DNA of 64,000 nucleotides, taken from contig CM072525.1 of assembly GCA_036898135.1 (NCBI GenBank), positions 25,015,059-25,079,058 of the forward strand, given 5' to 3'. Source of the stretch: Oncomelania hupensis. Taxonomy: Eukaryota > Mollusca > Gastropoda > Littorinimorpha > Pomatiopsidae. The translations under genes were made by a program, and so were the position numbers. Below the pieces are notes generated by a model. The model searched no databases. It was not told the origin of the DNA and was given only the letters and a program-made list of their open reading frames with translations. Below are positions 1 through 11,839 of this stretch, piece after piece. The stretch's first letter is position 1, and the number at the start of each line of letters is the position of its first letter.

Positions 1-214
1 CCTTGAAGTGAATGATCACCGTTGATCCTAAAAACAACAACAACAACACCGACGATACGTATGATCCAACCTTATGAAGAACCGATGGCTTGTAAAAGAA
101 ATAGAAAAGACAGAAAAGATCAGACACATCGCGTGGCAAACACTCTAAACATCTAATCCAATCTGCTGTTACCAGCTCAGCCCAAAGGTTACATTCACAT
201 GCAAATGGTCATCA

Positions 215-269
<55 letters not shown>

Positions 270-951
270 CGGTTGGGGTTGGGTGGGTTTGGTGTTGGTG
301 GATGGGGACAGTTAAGGTACGGAAACAGGGTTGAATGGCGACATAAATTGTTCTTGCTGTAAAGCTAAGCTGATCCCACACTGCGTAGCTTTGACTCGCC
401 AAGGCACTATACGTGAGAAGAGGACGTAAGCCTTGGGCGATTCGTTCTTTAGCGCTAACGCAATAGAACGTTTGAGCTTCGTTATCCCTCCTCCGCCTCG
501 GCCAATCTCAACTACGCAGTGGGCTCAAGATGGTGCAAAATATATTAAAAACAAAACAAAACAAAAACATCGTGGCATCCTGTGGAGGATGGGGAGCCCT
601 GTCTGTGACAATACTTACTGGACCGGCGGGGGGAGGGAATGGGTGGACCGGCGGGGGGAGGGAATGGGGCGGGGGGCTGCTGTATTGGGACGTGAGCGAT
701 GGCGATGCTGCTGTAGCTTTGTGTATTGATTTTAGCCACCACTCTTTCAAAGGGCTCATGACATACGACCCTTCTCTGATTACGCTCCGCAAAGTGTCTG
801 ATACACACCCAACTCTTACAGTCCAACTGTCCACATAGACAGAGTTGCTTTTAGGCACGATAGAAGAGGGGGGGGGGGGGGGAAAAGAAGAATGAATGGA
901 CATTGTTCTTTAAGGTCTATACCCACCATTGTGCAAATGACAGACGACATC
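1..951. other. No gene seen; simple repeats
   Basis: Contains the (GA)n tract, a G-rich direct duplication of about 29 bases (GGACCGGCGGGGGGAGGGAA near 621 and 650) and a G14 run near 871. The overlapping small ORFs look like chance. Confidence 0.6.
219..269. repeat. (GA)n microsatellite
   Basis: About 50 bases, nearly pure. Confidence 0.95.
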
Positions 952-1115
952 CTAAGGAAGAAAGGCGTACAGGTCTAAATCAACGCCGCTGAACATCAGA
1001 GTAATCCAAGTGACAAGAGGGACAGTGAAAATGGCCACTTTTATCTTGTCCACACCCCACCAAGGGATTCGAATCTGAATCATCGGTGTGCCAGGCGAAT
1101 GCTCTACCACTGAAC
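952..1115 (-). mobile_element. SINE family 1, tRNA-headed, partial copy
   Basis: Reverse orientation. It has the B-box GATTCGAATC near 1066-1075, the A-box region at the right end, and body text GACAGTGAAAATGGCCAC shared with 53521 and 41236. Confidence 0.7.
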
Positions 1116-1699
1116 GAAGAAAGAAGGACGAAGAATGTAAGATATGCCATGGCAAGGATCTTCTTCTTCTTGATGTTGAGGACCCACGATCAATGCATCG
1201 ATCATTTTGGCTCCTACAAGTTGTTGACGAGCTTGGTTGGCAGTTATAGCGTGTAGAGTATGTAAACACTAGCAGAGTTCGAAGACTAACACAAATCTTC
1301 ATTATGTTGGAGCTCACGAGCTGCCTGGAGTTGCTAGTGTATTACGCGACATTCGCTATATTTTTTGGTATTGACCTATACACTGAATCAGAGAACTTAC
1401 AACATAGTATAGGCCTACTGTATAGTTATCTATTCAGTATTTAGATAAATACCGGACTCTTACAGCCAAAATTTCGAACAGCTATAAATCTTTCCCTGGA
1501 AAATATCTTGCACAAAGAAAGAATTTTGTTGTTATTTATAGCACTTACCAGCTCAAAGAGTTGCTCAGTCTGCACATACACACACACAAGCGCACGCGCA
1601 TTCACACACACACAAACACACACACACACACACACCTTCCACCCACCCCCAATCCTCTAAAGAAGGCAAAAGATGTTACTGAGTTGTCGGTGTGTGTGT

Positions 1700-1733
<34 letters not shown>

Positions 1734-1920
1734 TGGGGAGGCCTGTATGTGGAGGTAAATCAAGTGCGGTCACTAATCAAATGATTCCCTGGAATAAAGC
1801 ACCGGGCTAAGTTCATTGGACCAAAAAAAGAAGATGGAGAAAGAATATAGAGATAAAGAAAGGGAGAGTGCTAGCGGGGTAGGGTGGGGTGGGGTGAGGA
1901 GAGTCAGAGAAAGGGATGAC
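1116..1920. other. No gene seen; (CA)n, (GT)n and (GA)n tracts
   Basis: (CA)n at about 1577-1635, (GT)n at 1689-1710 and (GA)n at 1713-1733. Otherwise unrecognised sequence. Confidence 0.6.
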
Positions 1921-2455
1921 AGAGAGCTAGAGACACGAACTACAATGCCAAAAGCGCCCAACGTTAAACTAGTCCGTAGAGCATGACACCGTACGACCGT
2001 GATGTACGACAGTGCAAGGAGGAGAGTTGGAGCCCGTGAGACTATCTTAAAGGCCTACTTCTATGGTGGAAAGGGAGGAGGAGGAGAAGGAAAGAGAGAG
2101 AGATGGGGAGGGGGCCAGGGGGGGAGTGTGTGTGAGTGGATGGGAGAGGGGTGTTGAGGGGAGGGGAAATGAGAAGGGTGAGAGGTTATGCTCTCATATG
2201 AAACGGCACTCACTTACCCAGTGGCTGAGACTATACGAGATCTTCCCCGTCCCACCCACCACCTCTCCCTCTCTCTTTCCTTCTCCTCTTCCCACCCCCC
2301 TCCCTTCCACCATAGAAGTAGGCCTTTAAGGTAGTCTTGCGGGCTCCAACTTTCCTCCTTGCACCGTCGAACATCACGATCGTACGGTGCCATGCTCTAC
2401 GGACTAGTTTAACGTTGGGCGCTTTTGGCATTGTAGTCCCTGTCTCTAGCTCTCT
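1921..2455. repeat. Foldback (large inverted repeat) element
   Basis: Bases 1921-2075 are matched, as reverse complement, by about 2300-2455 at over 90 percent by eye (for example ACAATGCCAAAAGCGCCCAA against TTGGGCGCTTTTGGCATTGT). Pairing continues, less strictly, into the purine-rich stretch, so arms may reach about 210 bases around a loop of about 110. No coding potential. Confidence 0.85.
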
Positions 2456-3529
2456 GGTATAGTGCCATGCTCTACGGACTAGCGACCATGATGCGTTGCG
2501 ACCCTGCCCTCACCACCCCAATCTTCTCTCCTCCCTTTACCCCCCCCACCAGCCAGCAACCCCACACCCTATCTTCTTCATATGTCTCGGCTTTTGATAC
2601 AGAGCAGCTCAGTTTGTGACACAGCCCATACATCATCATTAGGTGAGTCCTCTTTCCAAACGAATAGTAGGCTAAACCTGATCAAAGACCAAGGCTAGCA
2701 GCATGTTGGAACGCTATGATACTACTATTCATCAGCCAGAACCTGGTACTTGCATTGCAATAGCTACTAACAATTATTTAAAAAGAACAGAAAAGATGCG
2801 TCACTGTAGTTCAATTTCAAAGAGGTCGTCCTCGGGACCAGAACAAACCAAATATTATATAAGTCCGTCTACTCAATTTTGAGAACATGCGCGGACAGAC
2901 AGACAGGTTGACAGACCTATCGATTCCGATATAGGTCTACTGCATACATACATTAAAATATAAACATAGGAATCAATATTAGAAAATATCTCATTCACAT
3001 TACCAGATGACGATTTGTTTAATATTACATGCACACATACCATCGGGTGTCTAATATTGACAAAATATGAATCTAAACTTCCTGTCCGAGCGTTCAAAAG
3101 GTCGTCTGCTACAGCAGCAAATGGCTCATCTACCTTAGAATACAGGCACAGGCTAATAGTTTGACTAAATAATTTTTATTTCATTTCATTTTTATTTTAC
3201 TTTAACATTTTGTTTAAGTGTTCTCCGCGTTCACCATCCAAATAGCAAACATTATCTCTCCCGTATTATTTCTTAGTCTAAAATCGGCGAATAGACGTTA
3301 AATGAAATAAACAAACAAAGGCACAAGAGAACAAAACCAAACACTGCGGAGCGTGACCAACATGCTCCAATGCTTTGCTGTGGATTAGTCTGGGGAAACA
3401 ACTCTACGTTTGACACTAAGCGTCTCCTGACATATTTTTGTTTGGAAAAGAAGACTTAACAACCAGTTTAATGCCAACTGGATCCCAATATGAAAGCAAG
3501 ATATAGGCAGAACAAAAACACGTCCAATC
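2456..3529. other. Unassigned intronic or intergenic sequence
   Basis: Includes a second TGCCATGCTCTACGGACTAG (2463-2482) copied from the foldback arm at 2389. Nothing else recognised. Confidence 0.5.
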
Positions 3530-3600
3530 TCCGTAGCTCAAGTGGTGGAACGTTCAACTGGCACACCGATGACCCAGATTTGAATCCAGTGATCCCATCC
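3530..3600 (+). mobile_element. SINE family 1, tRNA head only
   Basis: CCGTAGCTCAAGTGGTGGAA (A box) and ATTTGAATCCA (B box) next to the LINE copy A tail. Confidence 0.65.
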
Positions 3601-3602
3601 TT

Positions 3603-4708
3603 TCCTATCCTATCCCGTAACTCGGAGGTCGTAGGGGCACCACAGATGATCGTTTAACCAGCGTACTCCATTTTTTCCTGTCCTCAGCAACATGATTGTT
3701 TTGCTCAGTGTCAAGCCAGTCCAATCTCGACTGTTGTCCTCCCACCTCTTTTTCTGTCTCCCTCTTCTTCTACCTCCTTGCAGGATGGTCTTTGCAAGAC
3801 CTGATGATCTGGTGACGTGGCCATACCATTGGAGTTTCCGGTTTTTTTACCACTGTGAGCAGGTCATCGTGTTTTCCAATGGCTTGTGTGATGGTCTGTC
3901 GGACTTCGTCGTTGGTGATGTGCTGGGTATAGGAAATGTCCAGAAGTCTTCTGTAGCACCTCATCTCCATCCTTGGTATTCTTCGTTGGAGATCTGCTGT
4001 GAGGGTCCATGCTTCGCAAGCATATAGGAAGATGGAGATGACAAGGGAGCGCAGCAGCCTTACCTTGGAATGTAGACTGATGGTCCTGCCTTTCCAAATT
4101 GGCTTGACCCTAGCCAGGGCAGCAGTTGTTTGTGCGATCCTGGAGAGGACTTCCTGTCTGGACCCATTGTCTGATACAATGGCTCCTAAATATTTGAAGC
4201 TATGCACTGTGTTGAGGGATTGGCCTTAGACTTTGATGTCCGTGTTGATGCCATTGGTGTTTTTGGACATCATTTTTGTCTTCTCTGCACTTATTTCCAT
4301 TCCATAGGTTCTGGAGGTGGTGCCAAGCCTCTGTATCAGCTGTTTAAGTTCTTGTTCCTCTCCAGCCAATCCATCAATGTCGTCCGCAAAACGAAGGTTG
4401 GAGATTGCTCTTCCCCCTATGCTTGACTGTGCCTTCGTGATCTGCAAGGGCATCTGACATGATGCGCTCTAGGAAGATGTTGAAGAGTGTTGGAGAGAGT
4501 AGGCATCCCTCACGCACACAGATTGTTGTTCTGAACCAGTTTCCGATGGCGCTGTTGTGGAGGACTACACTGGTAGCCTTGTTATGCAGGCTTTTGATGA
4601 CTTTAATAATTTTAGGGCTGATGTTGTACACTCTCATGGTTGCCCACAGAGCTGCATGCCAGACTCGGTCAAACGACTTTTTGAAGTCTACAAACACATG
4701 ATATAGAC
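3603..4708 (-). mobile_element. LINE copy A, 3' half
   Basis: Minus-strand remnant of a non-LTR retrotransposon encoding reverse transcriptase and the typical C-terminal tail. Recognisable pieces include FADDIDGLAGEEQEL (RT catalytic box region, about 4380), SFKYLGAIVSDNGSRQEVLS and RRLLDISYTQHITNDEVRQT. Frames are broken repeatedly. The 3' end is marked by (TATCC)n at 3603-3617. Short tandem-repeat tails instead of poly(A) are a feature of RTE-like elements, so I place it there with moderate certainty. The copy continues at 8412 after an LTR-element insertion. Confidence 0.85.
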
Positions 4709-4720
4709 TGTCACAGGGCA

Positions 4721-6616
4721 ATGCAAGTGTTGCGCCAACTGTGGACGAAGGAAGGACAGGACCCAGAGATGCGTACAACAGCAGAGTACGTCGTCGATCT
4801 GAGGAACCGGTTGGAGGATACCTGCCAACTAGCCCAGGAGCATTTGCGCAAGGCGACAACCAGGTACGCAGCGCAGTTCAACAGGAAGGCCGTGGACAGA
4901 ACGTTCAAGGCGGGAGACAAGGTACTGGTGCTGCTTTCCAGTAAAGCCAACAAGCTCGAGGTGGCGTGGAGAGGACCGTATGCGGTGCTGGAGCGCGTGG
5001 GCTCTTGTGACTACCGCGTCCAAGTCGGCAGGAACAGGAAGCTGTACCACGCCAACTTGCTGAAGCGGTACCTGGAACGCAGAACAGAACCAGAAACGAC
5101 TGTGGCCGTGGTGATCGACCAGGCGGAAACAGAGGGTACGACAGATATCAGCTACCAGGGCACTGTACCACTGATACCACTGCGAGCGAGTGAGGGACCA
5201 GGGGACGTCCGGATAGACCCGACGCTGTCCGCACTTCATCAGAGCCAACTGCGGGAAGTGTGCCAACGATACGCCAGCCAGTTGACGGATCTACCTCAGC
5301 GCACCAACCTGGACGAGTGCGAAGTGGTGTTAACCGACGACAGCCCTGTGCGTATACGTCAGCATCCGCTACCATTTTCCCAGATGGAGGTCGTCAAGGG
5401 TGAAGTGGAATCGATGCTGGAGTTGGGGGTTATCGAACCCTGTACATCACCGTACAGCGCACCAATCGTGTTGGTGAAGAAGAAGAGTGGAGAGGTACGA
5501 TTCTGCATCGACTACCGGGGGTTGAACAAGGTGGTCAAATTCGATGCTGAACCCCTACCGGACATCGAGTACTTGTTCGCCAAGCTAGGGAAGGCCAAGT
5601 ACTTGAGTAAGCTGGACCTCACAAAGGGATATTGGCAGATACCTGTCAAGCAGGAAGACCGGGACAAGACGGCGTTTACGACGCCGCAGGGCCAATTCAG
5701 ATGGACCACGATGCCGTTCGGTCTGAAGACTGCAGGGGCGACTTTCTCACGCATGATGCGGAAACTGCTACGACCACTGCACCGAGCTGACGTCGACAAT
5801 TTTATGGACGACGTCATGATCGCGACCGAGACGTGGGAGCAGCATCTGCAAGCGTTGAGAGCCGTGTTTCAGAGGCTGCAGGAAGTGCATCTCGCCGCTA
5901 GACCCAGCAAGTGTTTTCTGGGATACAAAGAGCTGAGCTACCTGGGCCATCAGGTGGGAGATGGAGCGATGAAGCCAGAAAGGGACAAGTTGGACAAGGT
6001 ACGACGGACATGTCCTCCGACAACCAAGAAGCAAGTCCGAGCGTTCTTGGGGTTGTGCGGATACTATAGACGATTCGTGCCACATTTCGCCGAGAGAGCG
6101 TTACCACTGACCAACTTGACGAAAGGAGGGAAGAAGGGAGAGGTCGACTGGACGGATGACTGCCAGAAAGCTTTCGACGACTTGAAGAGAGCGCTGACCA
6201 GTGAGCCAGTGGTCAAGTTACCGAACCTGGACAAGGAGTTCATCCTGAGGACAGATGCATCTGAGCAAGGGCTGGGAGCTGCCCTGATGCAAGAGACCGA
6301 TGAGGGTGTGCAACCGGTGGGGTTTGCCAGCAAGAAGCTGTTGCCAGCGGAGCGGAATTACTCCACCATCGAGAAGGAGTGTTTGGCAGTCGTGTGGGCG
6401 GTACAACGGTTTGAACCGTACTTGTTTGGACGGCACTTTTGGCTGGAGACAGACCATCGACCGCTGCAGTACCTGCAGAGAACGCACCTCAACAGTGCCA
6501 GACTCACGCGGTGGGCTATGCAGTTGCAGGCCTATGTCTTCACGGTTCGACCGATCCCAGGGAGAGACAACATCGAAGCGGATTTCCTCAGCAGATCTGA
6601 CCCTGTGGAAGATTAA
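4721..6616 (+). CDS. pol: Integrase C-terminus, reverse transcriptase and RNase H polyprotein fragment
   Basis: 631 codons open in one frame. Residues 25-120 are an integrase C-terminal domain (FKAGDKVLVLLSS, KLYHANLLKRYLER). RT follows with VRFCIDYRGLNK (259-270), LTKGYWQIPV (300-309), MPFGLKTAGATFSRMM (331-346) and FMDD (361-364). RNase H has D512 (TDAS), E551 and D578 (ETDHRPL), and ends with IEADFLSRSD. The RT and RNase H catalytic residues are all present and there is no internal stop, so the insertion is young or was preserved, but the protein could not be used by the element alone because gag, protease and the integrase core are lost. The frame opens directly from the LTR-like start at 4709. 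Confidence 0.92.
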   Translation: MQVLRQLWTKEGQDPEMRTTAEYVVDLRNRLEDTCQLAQEHLRKATTRYAAQFNRKAVDRTFKAGDKVLVLLSSKANKLEVAWRGPYAVLERVGSCDYRVQVGRNRKLYHANLLKRYLERRTEPETTVAVVIDQAETEGTTDISYQGTVPLIPLRASEGPGDVRIDPTLSALHQSQLREVCQRYASQLTDLPQRTNLDECEVVLTDDSPVRIRQHPLPFSQMEVVKGEVESMLELGVIEPCTSPYSAPIVLVKKKSGEVRFCIDYRGLNKVVKFDAEPLPDIEYLFAKLGKAKYLSKLDLTKGYWQIPVKQEDRDKTAFTTPQGQFRWTTMPFGLKTAGATFSRMMRKLLRPLHRADVDNFMDDVMIATETWEQHLQALRAVFQRLQEVHLAARPSKCFLGYKELSYLGHQVGDGAMKPERDKLDKVRRTCPPTTKKQVRAFLGLCGYYRRFVPHFAERALPLTNLTKGGKKGEVDWTDDCQKAFDDLKRALTSEPVVKLPNLDKEFILRTDASEQGLGAALMQETDEGVQPVGFASKKLLPAERNYSTIEKECLAVVWAVQRFEPYLFGRHFWLETDHRPLQYLQRTHLNSARLTRWAMQLQAYVFTVRPIPGRDNIEADFLSRSDPVED

Positions 6617-6643
6617 GTTTTGAACTCTCCGTAGTTTCGTCTT

Positions 6644-6655
6644 GGGAGGGGGGTG
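6644..6655 (+). promoter_or_regulatory. Polypurine-tract-like run before the 3' LTR
   Basis: Gggaggggggtg directly precedes the LTR start TGTCAC at 6656, the place where plus-strand DNA synthesis would be primed. Confidence 0.6.
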
Positions 6656-8411
6656 TGTCACAGGGCAGCCTGTGATGAAACCGGGTAGAAAGTGTGGGTG
6701 GAGAGTTAATGAGTTGGGGTAGTAACTGCGCGCTGTCGTATGTTTGGTTATGCGTGGGAAGCGTGATTTTGAACAGCATAGTTCGGCCAGCCAGTTTTGG
6801 AATGTGTTCACTGTAGTCAGAACACGTTTTGCAGAGTAACGGAGAAGACCTGTGGTCTTGTGTCTCTGGGTATATTGTTCTGGAAGTAAGGTTGGGACAG
6901 TTGTTAACGTAAATGATAACTGGTTCTAAAAGAAAACCTAGTGGGAAATGTTACGGTTTTGGTAACAAGCTCAAGGAAGTGTAGAGCAAATAACTAAGTT
7001 TGTGTGTTGTGGTAAGTTAGTGTAGAGGTGGTCCACTAACAGGAATTACTACGCACTGTATACCTTACTTGGAGTACTGTGTAGGCGAGCAGTGGAAAGG
7101 GCTAGCTACAGGTACTTTACATTCGAGCCATGTGGGTAAGTGTGATGGTGATCTTCCTTTACTGTGCTAATGACCGATGGCCGGCTGTTGGGGTGTTGAA
7201 CGATAGCTGTGCGTGAGGCTGGGGGAAGGATGGTTGCACTGGGGAGAGGCAGACGAAAGGAAGAGTGCGACTGAAGAAGGGAGAATGAGGGTGAAGTGTG
7301 GTGAAGGTAGGATGGAAGTGGTTGCTGTTGTTGAGGTTGCGGTTGCTCAAGATGGATAATGTGTTGATGATTACATGTATTCATTTGCAGCATTGTTAAT
7401 TTCATGCATTCATAATGTCATTTAGGTTTTGAATTATGTGTTTGATTACAAGAGACAGTAATAGTAGTCAAGGGAAGTGAAGTGGACAGCAGTGGCGCTT
7501 CCTCAAGATACAGGAGTTAGTTAGTGTAGTAGGGGAGAAGAGTGTGAGGAGGGAGGGGGACAGAATCGGGTGGACATGACATTAACAATAGCACACGCAT
7601 GTTGCAAGTTCGAAAGTTCGTTGTTCGAGGGTCTTCGAAGTTCGTCGTACTCATCAGCTCGACACGGAGTAACGTTGACCAGCATCGCGCGACAACGATG
7701 ACGACATTTGGTCGTGTGGACCCAGCATCATCATCGCCACCCGTTCGTCCTCGTCCGTGTTGGTGTGTACATCTTCATTGTTCCACAACCCCACCTTTTC
7801 CGCGGTGGTTGTGACGTCTGTGTATGGAACCTGGCCTCGACGTCACAGTGTTAGCCGACTGGAGGAGTTAGGCTGGGAGGCGTCGACGGTGGCAGGGCTG
7901 CCGCAACTACAGCGTCATCATCATCATCATCATCGTCAGCGGTGGGAGGGAGTGGCGACACCACTACGCCTGGATTCCATAGCGACAGTCCGGTGACAGT
8001 CACGAGGAGGGGCAGCTACTTTTCGGAGACATCAACGGGGACGCCCTACTATCAGGTCGGCTCATTCTTTGTTGTCCCCCCCTTGATACTCGACCCCCCC
8101 TGTGTTCGGACATTTGCAGTGCACAGTCGTTATTTAGACGTGGTTGATTAGCAACCCTCGTTCATCTGACATTCCATTTCATTGTTCATCGACCCATTGA
8201 TTGTTCCATCACCATTTTTCTCGTTTCATGTGTAAATGTTGTATGTGTATGAGTGTGTGGTATGAATGAATAAATAGCTTGAAAGTTGTATAAATATTCG
8301 TTGTGTTTTCATCCCTTCACGTCTGCGGGAAATCGCCATTCTGTCTGGGTTGTCTGCGTGTGGAAGTTGTCTGTTTGTGGCGTCTGCCCGGAGAGAGTCG
8401 TGGCGGTGACA
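6656..8411 (+). repeat. 3' long terminal repeat of the Gmr1-like element
   Basis: 1756 bases bounded by TGTCAC and GTGACA, an inverted terminal hexamer. A polyadenylation hexamer AATAAA lies near 8269. No coding potential is supported inside it; the ORF-sized stretches near 7600-8150 look like chance. Confidence 0.8.
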
Positions 8412-8600
8412 TAGACGTTGTTGGTGCTGTAGGTATTTCTCGCAGAGTTTTCTGAGGTTGTAAATTTGTTCAGTGGTACTTCGCCCTGCCCTGAATCCTG
8501 CTTGCTCTTCAGCTATGATTTGTTCAGCTTGGGGTTTCAACCTGTTGAGTATTATTTTGAGGAGGACCTTGCTGAGATGGCTGATGAGGCTGATGGCGAA
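8412..8600 (-). mobile_element. LINE copy A, upstream RT part beyond the LTR-element insertion
   Basis: Encodes, on the minus strand, ISLISHLSKVLLKIILNRLK and AEEQAGFRAGRSTTEQI, the first conserved RT blocks. It starts with the duplicated TAGAC (8412-8416) and gives way near 8600 to a SINE body. Confidence 0.85.
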
Positions 8601-8604
8601 TCTC

Positions 8605-8775
8605 GTGATGGGCAAGATAAAAGTGACAAATTTTTCACTGTCCAATTTAGCAGTATCATTGCTCTGGTGATTCAGTGTTGAATTGTAGGTCCCTATCCCT
8701 TGTTCTCCGTGATGGTTATCCTCGTCTGCCATATCGCCAATGGTGGGTGTAGACGTTAAGGCTCAATGCTCGTTC
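8605..8775 (+). mobile_element. SINE family 1, body
   Basis: Shares TATCGCCAATGGTGGGTGTA and GACGTTAA with the copy at 41186-41375. The tRNA head is lost; it abuts LINE copy A. Confidence 0.7.
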
Positions 8776-9289
<514 letters not shown>

Positions 9290-9760
9290 GTTTTGGAAGA
9301 AAGGGATGTAATGAACTCTTTAGAACCGGATCACACCCAAGTGTCCTGGCTCAATGTAGAATGTGTGTTTCTCAAATTAATAAACACCGTTTTCGATTTT
9401 CAAAAAATGAACAAATTAAAAAGTGTTCCTTTTTGTGATAAGGAAGAGTCAGAAGTACATTTTCTGCTTATTTGTCCAGTGTATGAACAAATTAAAAACC
9501 AATTTTTACAAACGATACACACAAATTCACACTATGTCGATAAGATGAATAAACTGCTGAATCCAGAGTCGTTGCATGTCTTGGAAAACGTTTCAAAGTA
9601 TATATTTTTGCTTTAAAATTGAGAACAGAGAGTCGTAGACTTGTATAGTATATCTTTACTTTAAATCTAGGTGTGCTTAAATTTAAGTCTGAACTGATTA
9701 TGTATTCTTTAAATGTCAATTTGTATTTCAGCGTATGTTACTTTGTGTAATAGAATGAAA
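9290..9760 (+). mobile_element. 3' end of a second LINE type (zinc-knuckle tail)
   Basis: Contains FCDKEESEVHFLLICPVYEQI, the C..C...H...C pattern found at the C-terminus of several non-LTR retrotransposon RTs, then an A/T-rich 3' region. The frame is broken upstream. Clade not determined. Confidence 0.5.
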
Positions 9761-9944
9761 AAATTTAGAAATAAAAAAAATTAAAAAAATAAATTAATAG
9801 AAAATAACAGAAAAAAGTGCTAAGAAATACATGGTTAAAAAAATGGAAATGAGGGAGGAGGGGGGGGGGGGGGGGCAGGATGGAGAAGAAAATGAACAAG
9901 GAAAAAAGGAATGAAAAGGATAAACAGATTTTTAAAATCCTACC

Positions 9945-11839
9945 CTATCCTATCCAATCCCGTAACTCGAAGGTCGTAGGGGCACAAAAGATTATCTTTT
10001 AACCAGCGTACTCCATCTTTCCCTGTCTTCAGCAACCTTGCTGGTTTCGTTCAGTGTTAAACCAGTCCATTCTAGAATGTTGTCCTCCAACCTCTTTTTC
10101 GGTCTCTCTCTTCTTCTACCTCCTTACATTGTGCCTTGTAGGATGGTTTTTGCAAGACCTAATGACTTGGTGACGTGGTCATACCATCGGAGTTTCCGTT
10201 TTTTCACCACTGTGAACAGGTCATCGTGTTGTCCAATGGCTTGTGTGATGGTCTGTCGGACTTCGTCAATGGTGATGTGCTGTGTATAGGAAATGCCCAG
10301 AAGTCTTCTATAGCACCTCATCTCCATGCTTTGTATTCTTCGTTGGATATCTGCTGTGAGGGTCCATGTTTCGCAAGCATATAGGAAGATGGAGATGACA
10401 AGGGATTGCAGCAGTCTTACCTTGGAATGTAGGCTGATGGTCCTGTCTTTCCCAAATTGGCTTCAACCTCGCCAGGGCAGCAGTTATTTGTGCGATCCTG
10501 GAGAGGACTTCCTGTCGGGACACATTGTCTGATACAATGGCTCCTAAATATTTGAAGCTATGCACTGTGTTGAGGGATTTGCCTTGGACTTTGATGTCCA
10601 TGTTGATGCCATTGGTGTTGTTGGGCATCATTTTGGTCTTCTCTGCACTTATTTCCATTCCATAGGCTCTGGAGGTAGTGTCAAGCCTCTGTATCAGCTG
10701 TTCAAGTTCTTGTTCCTCTCCAGCCAATCCATGAATGTAATCCGCAAGACGAAGGTTGGAGATTGCTCTTCCCCCTATGCTGACCGCGCCTTCGTGATCT
10801 GCAAGGGCATCTGACATGATGCGCGCTAGGAAGATGTTGAAGAGTGTCGGAGAGAGTAGGCATCCTTGATGCACACCGATTGTTGTTCTGAACCAGTTTC
10901 CAATTGCGCTGTTGTGGAGGACTGCACCGGTAGCCTTGTCATACAGGCTTTTGAATGACTTCAATAATTCTATGGCTGATGTTGTATACTCTCATGGTTG
11001 CCCACAGAGCTGCATGCCAGACTCGGTCAAACGCCTTTTTGAAGTCTACGAACACATGATATAGATGTTGGTGTGCTGTGGGTATTTCTCGCAGATTATT
11101 CTGAGATTGAAAATCTATTCAGTGGTACTTCGTCCTGCCCTGAATCCTGTTTGTTTTTCAGCTATGATTTGTTCAGCTTGGGGTTTCAACCTGTTGAGTA
11201 TTATTTTCAGGAGGACCTTGCTGGGATGGCTGATGAGGCTGATGAGGCTGATGGTGCGGTAATTTTCACACTCCTGAAGGTTACCTTTTTTTGGGAAGAG
11301 TGATGACAAGCAACTGGGTCCATGGTGTAGGCCACTCCCATGCTTGCGAAACATGGACCCTCACAGCAGATATCCAACGAAGAATACAAAGCATGGAGAT
11401 GAGGTGCTATAGAACTCTGCCAGATCTTGTTACAGATAATGGTGAGTGCGTCAATCCATCGCTTCTCCTCCTACTTGAAGCAGTTCCGCAGGTATGTTGT
11501 CCACTCCCGCTGACTTCCCCTTCTTCAGCGATTGCATTGCTGCCTCAACTTCTTCTCGGAGAATTGGGAAGATTTCTTCTTCTCTGTTCTCAGGACATGC
11601 TAGAACTGATGGGTCTCCGTTTGGTGTGTGGTTGTAAAGGTCAGAGCAGTACTCTTTCCATCTGTCCAAAACTTATTGTTCTTCTGTAAGGCATAAGCCA
11701 GATTTGCTTTAGATCGTGGAGACCTTGGGCTGTTTAACACTTGTCAGCCGCTTCAAAGTCTGGTAGGCCTTCTTGCTGTTGTTCTTGTTCAGACTGTTCT
11801 CTATTTCCTGGCATTGATCTTCTATCCAGTTGTCCTTTT
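9945..11839 (-). mobile_element. LINE copy B, longest copy in the window
   Basis: Minus-strand LINE of about 1.9 kb with the (TATCC)n tail at 9945-9960. Successive remnants, read 5' to 3', are the connector (KKGKSAGVDNIPAELLQVGG near 11470), first RT blocks (GFRAGRSTTE near 11120), RT core (YDKATGAVLHNSAIGNWF, then GVHQGCLLSPTLFNIFLARI) and the C-terminal segment (RRLLGISYTQHITIDEVRQT). It also holds an extra upstream part near 11700-11830. Multiple stops and shifts make it dead. A piece at about 11335-11420 is in the opposite orientation. Confidence 0.85.
11335..11420 (+). mobile_element. Inverted LINE fragment inside copy B
   Basis: Reads on the plus strand as CETWTLTADIQRRIQSMEMR, a segment that should be far downstream on the minus strand. 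It replaces a few codons between the connector and the first RT block. Confidence 0.75.

Larger units (their letters stand above)
4709..8411 (+). mobile_element. Gmr1-like Ty3/gypsy LTR retrotransposon with a large 5' deletion
   Basis: The element begins TGTCACAGGGCA (4709) and ends GTGACA (8411), with TAGAC duplicated at 4704-4708 and 8412-8416. It contains the end of integrase, then reverse transcriptase and RNase H, then one 1.76-kb 3' LTR starting with the same TGTCACAGGGCA. Integrase before RT is the opposite of ordinary gypsy order and is the hallmark of Gmr1-type elements. The 5' LTR, gag, protease and most of integrase are missing; only the first 12 bases of the 5' LTR remain. Confidence 0.85.

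Noticed and set aside
4829..6811. Antisense open frames over the LTR-element polyprotein
   Set aside because: Shadows of the plus-strand RT/RNase H frame, with no protein-like pattern.
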